A stretch of 27,044 nucleotides of DNA from an uncultured Collinsella sp. (GTDB lineage Bacteria > Actinomycetota > Coriobacteriia > Coriobacteriales > Coriobacteriaceae), in assembly GCA_900758375.1 (NCBI GenBank), contig CAAERJ010000046.1, positions 1 through 27,044 on the forward strand. The letters run 5' to 3'. The notes below the pieces were generated by a model. It made no database searches and had not been told where the DNA came from. It saw only the letters and a list, made by a program, of their open reading frames with translations. Below are positions 22,117 through 27,044 of this stretch, one piece after another. Made by a program: the position numbers and the translations under genes. The first letter of the stretch is position 1; each line of letters opens with the position of its first letter.

Positions 22117-22956
22117 GTGATTGATTCGGAACAGCTTAAGCAACATATGGTCAAGGCCGTGGAGGAGATTCGCGCCACCAATCCGATGGCCGGCTCCATC
22201 ACCAACACGGTGACGATCGACTTTGTCGCCAATGCACAGCTCGCCGTGGGCGGTTCGGCCGCCATGGTCTATCTGCCCGACGAGGGCGAGGCGCTCGTTG
22301 CCGGCGGCGGCGCCATCTATCTCAACATGGGCACGCTCTTCCCCATCTACGAGCAGACGATTCCCCGCGCGGCCAAGGCGGCACACGACGCCGGCAAGCC
22401 CTGGGTGCTCGATCCGGTGGGCCTGGGCATCGGTAGCCTGCGCACCCAGCTGGTAAACGAGCTCAAGCAGTACAAACCCGCCATCGTACGCGGCAACGCC
22501 TCCGAGATCATCGCACTCGCCGGCCTGTGGGGCCTTGAGGGCGAGGCGGCCGATCTGAGCCGCGTGCGCGGTGTCGATACCACCGACACGGTCGACGCCG
22601 CCCGCGATGCCGCCGTGGCGCTCGCCCGCTACACCGGCGGCGCCGTAGTGGTCTCGGGCGAAGTCGACCTGATCACCGACGGCACGACCGTGGCCAAGTC
22701 CCACGGCGGCAGCCCGCTCATGTCCAAAATCACCGGCTGCGGCTGCTCGCAGGGCGGCGTGCTGGCCGTGTACGCCTGCGCTGCCGACCCGTTTACGGCA
22801 GCCGTCTGCGGCACCGCCGTCTACAACGTGGCCGGCACGCGTGCCGCCGCCGTTGCCGACGCCCCGGCAAGCTTTAAGGTCGCCTTTATCGACGAGCTCT
22901 ACCGCGCAACCGCCCAGGACATTGCCGATAACCAACTCGAGCTCGAGGAGGCATAG
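22117..22956 (+). CDS. thiM: Hydroxyethylthiazole kinase ThiM
   Basis: This 279-aa enzyme phosphorylates 4-methyl-5-(2-hydroxyethyl)thiazole, a thiazole salvage step of thiamine synthesis. Family marks are NPMAGSITNTVTIDFVAN at the N-terminus, WVLDPVGLG, IVRGNASEI and the anion-hole/catalytic region GGSPLMSKITGCGCSQGG near residue 210. The start is the GTG at 22117: AAGGAGG lies 8 nt upstream and just after the attenuator. The frame is open further upstream, but only through the riboswitch. It is the first gene of a three-gene operon under TPP control. Confidence 0.95.
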   Translation: MIDSEQLKQHMVKAVEEIRATNPMAGSITNTVTIDFVANAQLAVGGSAAMVYLPDEGEALVAGGGAIYLNMGTLFPIYEQTIPRAAKAAHDAGKPWVLDPVGLGIGSLRTQLVNELKQYKPAIVRGNASEIIALAGLWGLEGEAADLSRVRGVDTTDTVDAARDAAVALARYTGGAVVVSGEVDLITDGTTVAKSHGGSPLMSKITGCGCSQGGVLAVYACAADPFTAAVCGTAVYNVAGTRAAAVADAPASFKVAFIDELYRATAQDIADNQLELEEA

Positions 22957-22959
22957 GCC

Positions 22960-23301
22960 ATGTCCGAGCCTGCAACCAATACCGGCATGAACACGCTCGT
23001 CGCTGTGGCCATCGCCCCGTGCGGCACCGGCGATGAGCTGTCCGCCGAGGTCGCCGAGGTCGTGCGCGTCATTCGCGAGAGCGGCCTTCCCAACCGCACC
23101 ACCTCGATGTTCACCGAGATCGAGGGCGACTGGGACGAGGTCATGCAGGTCGTGCGCGACGCAACCTTTGTGTTGGCGAGCAAGGGCATCCGAACCGAAG
23201 TCGTGCTCAAAGCCGATATTCGTCCCGGATTTACCGACACCATGACCGGCAAACTCGAGCGCATGGAAGCGCAGATCAAAAAGCAGGAGGAAGCACGATG
23301 A
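22960..23301 (+). CDS. Thiamine-binding protein, MTH1187/YkoF-like (DUF77)
   Basis: This 113-aa protein has the ferredoxin-like MTH1187/YqgV family pattern: VAVAIAPCGTGDELSAEVAEVV, then TTSMFTEIEGDWDEVMQVV, and the tail TEVVLKADIRPGF. Related domains (YkoF) bind thiamine or its pyrimidine moiety. Residues 1-10 are an unstructured lead. It starts 4 nt after thiM with GAGGAGG 8 nt upstream of its ATG, and its last codons overlap the thiE start. It has no signal peptide and no membrane segment, so it may sense, carry or hand over a thiamine precursor in the cytoplasm; this is inferred from operon context. Confidence 0.88.
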   Translation: MSEPATNTGMNTLVAVAIAPCGTGDELSAEVAEVVRVIRESGLPNRTTSMFTEIEGDWDEVMQVVRDATFVLASKGIRTEVVLKADIRPGFTDTMTGKLERMEAQIKKQEEAR

Positions 23302-23993
23302 GTATCCGCGACAACCTTGATATCTCAGCCTATCTGGTGCTCGGCCCCGAAAATACCCTCGGGCGCCCCGTGGGCGATGTGGTGGCCCAGGCGCTCGACG
23401 CCGGCTTTACCTGCATCCAGGTGCGCTCCAAGGTGGCAAGCGCCCGCGAGATCATTGCGCTGACCGGCGACGCCGCGCAGGCTATCGCTCGGGCCGGCAA
23501 GACCGGTCAGGTCGCCTTGCTGATCGACGACCGCCTGGACTGTGTGCTTGCCGCGCGCGAGCAGGGCATTGCCGTCGACGGCGTGCACGTAGGCCAGAGC
23601 GACATTCCCGTCGAGGTCTGTCGCAAGCTGCTGGGCCCCGACGCCATCGTGGGCCTTTCGGCCCGTTGCGAGGAGATGCTCGAATACGTCAAGACCGCCG
23701 ACATGAGCCTGGTCGACTACCTGGGCATCGGCCCGCTCCACGAGACCGAGACCAAGCGCGACTGCGGACGCGCAGCCGATGGCTCCATCATCACCAAGAG
23801 CTTTGAGGACCTGGCCGCACTCCACGCGGCAAGCCCCGTGCCCATCGTGGTGGGCGGCGGCGTCAAGACGGCCGACCTGCCGCAGCTCAAGGCCACCGGC
23901 GTCGACGGCTTCTTTGTGGTGAGCGCCGTCTGCAGCGCCGACGACCCCTACGCCGCCGCCAAGGAGCTTGTCGAAACCTGGCAGCAGGCATAG
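23298..23993 (+). CDS. thiE: Thiamine phosphate synthase ThiE
   Basis: This 231-aa TIM-barrel enzyme joins the pyrimidine pyrophosphate and thiazole phosphate to make thiamine phosphate. Visible motifs are IQVRSK (the usual QLReK, pyrophosphate binding), LLIDDRLDC for the VNDR region, GVHVGQSD, GLSARC, DYLGIGPLHETETK with the catalytic region, and VVGGGVK near the C-terminus. The ATG overlaps the stop of the preceding gene (ATGA), indicating translational coupling, and AGGAGG precedes it. It ends the TPP-riboswitch operon. The partner ThiD is not in the window. Confidence 0.95.
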   Translation: MSIRDNLDISAYLVLGPENTLGRPVGDVVAQALDAGFTCIQVRSKVASAREIIALTGDAAQAIARAGKTGQVALLIDDRLDCVLAAREQGIAVDGVHVGQSDIPVEVCRKLLGPDAIVGLSARCEEMLEYVKTADMSLVDYLGIGPLHETETKRDCGRAADGSIITKSFEDLAALHAASPVPIVVGGGVKTADLPQLKATGVDGFFVVSAVCSADDPYAAAKELVETWQQA

Positions 23994-24035
23994 GCTCAGG
24001 CCGAGCAGTTGCTCCGCAGCCTCATATCTTCTAGA

Positions 24036-24085
24036 GCGGAAAGCGCATCCCAGTTTGGGCCTCCATTCCGGGATGCGCTTTCCGC
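24036..24085. terminator. 16-bp perfect hairpin between thiE and the patatin gene
   Basis: GCGGAAAGCGCATCCC (24036-24051) and GGGATGCGCTTTCCGC (24070-24085) form a perfect 16-bp stem with an 18-nt loop. No T-run flanks it on either side. It lies between convergent genes, so a bidirectional terminator is likely; a dispersed palindromic repeat is an alternative. Confidence 0.75.
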
Positions 24086-24094
24086 ATGCGACCC

Positions 24095-24964
24095 CTACCC
24101 CGCCAGATACGCTTCCAACGCCGGCAAGGTCGCCTCCGCATCGTGGCGGCCGATCTGGTAGATGCGCTCGAGCTCATCGGGTTCGCGGCACAGTGACGGC
24201 ACCTTCACCGATTCGCTCGGACGCACCACAAAGATATCGCCGGCAGCCTCGCGACGCGCCAGGTCGTCGAGCGTGGCATTGTAAACCTCATGCCGATGCT
24301 CAAGCGCTGCGACAAAGTCCGGGTAGTGACGGAACACGCGACGCAGCATGGGCATTACGCTGTTGGGCTGCTTCACAAAGCCCGCCGGCTGCGTGAGCAC
24401 CACGATATTGCGGTCATACCCCTGCGCAAACAGCCATGCACTGGGAATAGAATCAGCCACGCCACCATCCAGATACTTATGCCCGTCAATAGCAACGGGA
24501 CGCGTCGCCACGGGAATCGCCGACGATGCCCGGATCCACTCGATATCCCTCTCGTCGCCATAGGGCAGGTCGTGGTAGACGGCCTTGCCCGTCTCGATAT
24601 CGGTGCACACGCACGTAAACCGCATGGGACAGGCGCGATACGCCTCCAAGTCAATGGGATCGCGCTCGATAGGCACCTCGTGATAGGCAAAATCGGCATT
24701 GAACATGTCGCCGGTCCGCAGCCAGCTTGCTACACCCGCATAGCGCTTGTCGGCACAATAGGCCTTGTTGTAGCGAATGGCGCGTCCGATCTGCCGCGAT
24801 TTAAAGTTGTAGCCAAACGCCGCGCCCGCCGAGACACCCACCATATGGTCGCAGGTCAAACCGTGCTCCATCCAAACGTCAAGCACGCCCGCCGTATACA
24901 TACCGCGGTAGCCGCCTCCCTCGAGCGCGAGCCCCACCGTGCGCGTCGTATCCGGCTGTGCCAT
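24095..24964 (-). CDS. Patatin-like phospholipase
   Basis: A 289-aa patatin-family acyl hydrolase. The oxyanion loop GGGYRG (16-21), the nucleophile elbow GVSAG (43-47, Ser45) and the catalytic Asp in DGGVADSIP (Asp166) form the Ser-Asp dyad. It resembles the bacterial YjjU-type patatin proteins, and their substrates are mostly unknown. There is no signal peptide. The start at 24964 is chosen because GGAG lies 8 nt upstream and the protein then opens directly into LALEGGGYRG; an open frame of 28 codons before it has no good start. It is convergent with the thiamine operon and divergent from the GGDEF gene. Confidence 0.9.
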   Translation of the reverse strand: MAQPDTTRTVGLALEGGGYRGMYTAGVLDVWMEHGLTCDHMVGVSAGAAFGYNFKSRQIGRAIRYNKAYCADKRYAGVASWLRTGDMFNADFAYHEVPIERDPIDLEAYRACPMRFTCVCTDIETGKAVYHDLPYGDERDIEWIRASSAIPVATRPVAIDGHKYLDGGVADSIPSAWLFAQGYDRNIVVLTQPAGFVKQPNSVMPMLRRVFRHYPDFVAALEHRHEVYNATLDDLARREAAGDIFVVRPSESVKVPSLCREPDELERIYQIGRHDAEATLPALEAYLAG

Positions 24965-25287
24965 GCGACCATCTCCGTTCCTGCGTTTAAAACCGGAACA
25001 AGTATACCCATCAACATATACCGCCCCAGTCGCATTTTTATCGGACATCGCATCGCCGCGCTACCGCCTGTCGAATAATAGCCGCCCGCAGCATGTACAC
25101 CCATATATAATTCTGCACTGTTGTTTATACTACTCAGCAGTTATCAACAGCGAACATTAGCCGATAAATTAACCCAACAACGCAGCAAGGCGGGGGCCTG
25201 GATACACGCAAAGCGCCGAACAACAACGCGTGTGCACAACGAGCTCGCCCGACGCAATCCGCCCGACCTCAGAAAGCCGCTTACGAC
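24965..25287. other. 323-nt intergenic region between patatin and GGDEF genes
   Basis: No ORF or RNA gene is recognisable here. Possible promoter pieces are TATACT on the minus strand (25001-25006) facing the patatin gene, and TATAAT (25106-25111) and TATACT (25126-25131) facing the GGDEF gene. None has a good -35 box. The region is more A/T-rich than its surroundings around 25090-25150. A single DnaA-box-like TTATCAACA is at 25140. Confidence 0.4.
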
Positions 25288-27044
25288 ATGGATACTGTCA
25301 GCAATTACACCGAAACGCTCGAAAAGACCGTTCGTGACCTTCTCGAGCGTCAGGATGATCTGATTAGGACCGCCTTTACCGACCAGCTTACCGGACTTGG
25401 CAACCGCGGCGGCTTTGCCCGTTCCCTCGAGGAGCTCTGGGAGCAGGACACCCCCGTTACCATGGCGTTCATCGATATCGATAATCTTAAGCACTGCAAC
25501 GACGTCTTTGGGCATGACGAGGGCAACCGTTATATCTTGCAGGTAAGCCTCTATCTCAAACTGTATATGAAAGTGGACGAGGCGGCGTTTCGCATAGGCG
25601 GCGACGAGTTTGCCATCCTATCTACGATTGCGACCGAAGACGACCTCGCCGAACGTCTGGAACACTGCCGAACGATCCTGCTCAAAAACAACGATTCCGA
25701 GATGCCCCACTCGTTTAGCTACGGAGTGGCACACGCCGACCCCGCCCTGGGCGAAGCCTCCAATCGCATGACACTCGATGCCGACCATCGCATGTACGAC
25801 TACAAGCTACGTCATGCCATGCACCTCGATCGGCGCAATATCACGCAAGTCCACGCCGACGACTTCGAAATAAGCGATCGTATTTTTGACGCCTTTTCGA
25901 TGCTCAACGAGGGCCGTTATTTCTTTATCGAGAACTTGGACAAACATCGCACCCTTTGGTCACAAGGTGCCTTGCGCGATCTTGGCCTTCCCTCAGAGCA
26001 CATAGACAACTGTCGCGATTACTGGAAAACGCGCGTCCATCCCGACGACCTTGAGGCCTGCATCAACGACATCGACCAAGTCTACAACGGCACCAAGCAC
26101 CGTCGCGTCATGCAGTATCGTGTGCGCAACGCCGTCGGCGACTACGTCCTTTGCCGTGCTCGCGGGTTTCGTATCGACGGCGACGGAAATGTCCCCTCGC
26201 TCTATGTCGGCGAGCTCGTCAACCACTCACTTGCCGAAACCGTCGACGCCGCCACAGGCCTCGGAACGCAGCGCATGCTGGTCAACGCTATCGATACCTG
26301 CCGCCTTGACCGTTGCAAGACAGGGCTTATAGCGGTGCGCGTTCGTGGCACGACAAAGCTCAACGAGCTCTACGGGGCCGAGGCTGTCGACAACATGCTT
26401 GCCGAATACGCAGGCCGCATGCTGTCGATCACTCGCGGCAGGAGCCGGGTCTACCGTTCACGAAGCGTCCAGTTTGTCGTGCTCAGCAACGATTTGGACC
26501 ACGAGGCATTCGAGCAACTGACCCGCCACCTTAAAGAGGCCGTTTTCGCTCCTGTGCAAATCGCGGGCGACACCATTACTCCCGTCTGTCTTGTCGTCCC
26601 GGCATTTTACGAGCACTTAACCCATCAGGCGACCGCCGTTTTAGGCGAACTCGACCGTCGCCTTCGCACGGCCGGCGGGCTTGTTCCCAACGACAGCCTC
26701 CCCATACCCGAGGCTGAGCGCAAAAGCGCCATCGCCGAACGTATCGACTCGCTCACGGGCCTCTATCGACCCAGCGAGTTTATGCGGTGCGCCAACGCCT
26801 TCATCAAGGCAAGGCGCGACGGTGCTTGGTGTATCGCCACCGTCGACATGGGCCACATGCGCCTATTTAACGAATGGTATGGACAGGCCGAAGGCGACCG
26901 CCTGCTTGCCGATGTGGGCACGGTCCTCAAGGACATCGAGAATGCCGGCATGGGCGTCGCAGGGTACTGGGGCCAAGATGACTTTTGCGTACTCATCCCC
27001 TTTAAGCACATCACCGTCCATCAAATCTACAACCGCGTTCGCGA
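25288..27044 (+). CDS. GGDEF-PAS-GGDEF-like-GGDEF-like signalling protein (partial)
   Basis: Open for 585 codons from the ATG at 25288 to the right edge, so the C-terminus is missing. Residues 1-28 are a short helix with no membrane segment. A full GGDEF domain spans about 30-190, with TDQLTGLGNR, FIDIDNLK and an intact GGDEF at 104-108; the upstream inhibitory RxxD site reads KVDE and appears lost. A PAS-like sensor follows (about 208-315: VHPDDLEACINDI, then RARGFRIDGDGN). A second GGDEF-like domain (about 320-470) has YRSRSVQF where the signature should be, and a third (from about 488, SLTGLYRPSEF) has YWGQDDF. The first domain may make c-di-GMP; the others probably bind or regulate. An EAL domain could lie beyond the edge. 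The start has only a weak Shine-Dalgarno. Confidence 0.88.
   Translation, partial: MDTVSNYTETLEKTVRDLLERQDDLIRTAFTDQLTGLGNRGGFARSLEELWEQDTPVTMAFIDIDNLKHCNDVFGHDEGNRYILQVSLYLKLYMKVDEAAFRIGGDEFAILSTIATEDDLAERLEHCRTILLKNNDSEMPHSFSYGVAHADPALGEASNRMTLDADHRMYDYKLRHAMHLDRRNITQVHADDFEISDRIFDAFSMLNEGRYFFIENLDKHRTLWSQGALRDLGLPSEHIDNCRDYWKTRVHPDDLEACINDIDQVYNGTKHRRVMQYRVRNAVGDYVLCRARGFRIDGDGNVPSLYVGELVNHSLAETVDAATGLGTQRMLVNAIDTCRLDRCKTGLIAVRVRGTTKLNELYGAEAVDNMLAEYAGRMLSITRGRSRVYRSRSVQFVVLSNDLDHEAFEQLTRHLKEAVFAPVQIAGDTITPVCLVVPAFYEHLTHQATAVLGELDRRLRTAGGLVPNDSLPIPEAERKSAIAERIDSLTGLYRPSEFMRCANAFIKARRDGAWCIATVDMGHMRLFNEWYGQAEGDRLLADVGTVLKDIENAGMGVAGYWGQDDFCVLIPFKHITVHQIYNRVR

Noticed and set aside
25140..25148. 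DnaA-box-like TTATCAACA
   Set aside because: It is a single copy one base off consensus, with no cluster, no dnaA/dnaN/gyrB nearby and no clear AT-rich unwinding element; not an origin.

Overview
The window looks like chromosomal DNA of a GC-rich, host-associated actinobacterium, most likely a gut Coriobacteriia member close to Collinsella. This is an inference from gene content (a bile salt hydrolase, very short peptide deformylase-type proteins, LAXTG-type sorting signals, an RGG-tailed regulator) and not from a database match. No rRNA, tRNA, CRISPR array, transposase or phage gene was seen. Both ends cut through genes.

Layout. 1-877 (-): a MarR-like winged-helix protein with a long RGG-repeat tail, cut by the window edge, with three small hairpins in its leader. 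1030-2445 (-): a 14-TM MFS exporter. 2651-3061 (+): a short peptide deformylase homologue, followed by a terminator-like hairpin and a 100-nt nested palindrome (3101-3200). 3261-4781 (-): an XRE-HTH/aminotransferase fusion with an internal start site and its own palindromic operators. 4944-5801 (-) and 5920-6831 (+): a divergent LysR regulator/EamA exporter pair sharing a palindrome. 6990-9221 (+): the potassium transporter Kup. 9301-10266 (-): bile salt hydrolase. 10398-10817 (-): a second deformylase-like protein lacking the catalytic Glu. 11010-12320 (+): an AzgA/PbuG-type purine permease.

12276-16368 holds a tandem duplication of about 2.06 kb. Each unit begins with the last codons of the purine permease and its terminator, followed by a cell-wall-anchored beta-helix-like surface protein (12528-14315 and 14587-16368). 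The second unit carries only the permease tail as a 14-codon remnant, which marks the duplication junction. Then come a small esterase (16576-17238, +), the uracil permease UraA (17300-18634, -), a MetE-core-type methionine synthase (18757-19890, -) and, upstream on the same strand, a MetR/MtaR-like LysR regulator (20046-20942) in an operon with a HAD phosphatase (20953-21861). A met-box-like inverted repeat lies between regulator and methionine synthase.

21961-23993 (+) is a thiamine operon: a TPP riboswitch with an intrinsic terminator, thiM, a thiamine-binding MTH1187/YkoF-type protein and thiE. A 16-bp hairpin separates it from a patatin-like phospholipase (24095-24964, -). The window ends in a large GGDEF/PAS protein (25288 to the edge, +) whose first GGDEF is intact and whose next two are degenerate.

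Functional themes are nutrient salvage (purines, uracil, thiamine, K+), methionine control, bile tolerance and surface display. The features most worth following up are the RGG-tailed MarR protein with its structured leader, the HTH-aminotransferase with two apparent translation starts, the two deformylase-like paralogues with complementary active-site losses, the LAATG surface-protein duplication, and the large palindromic element at 3101-3200.
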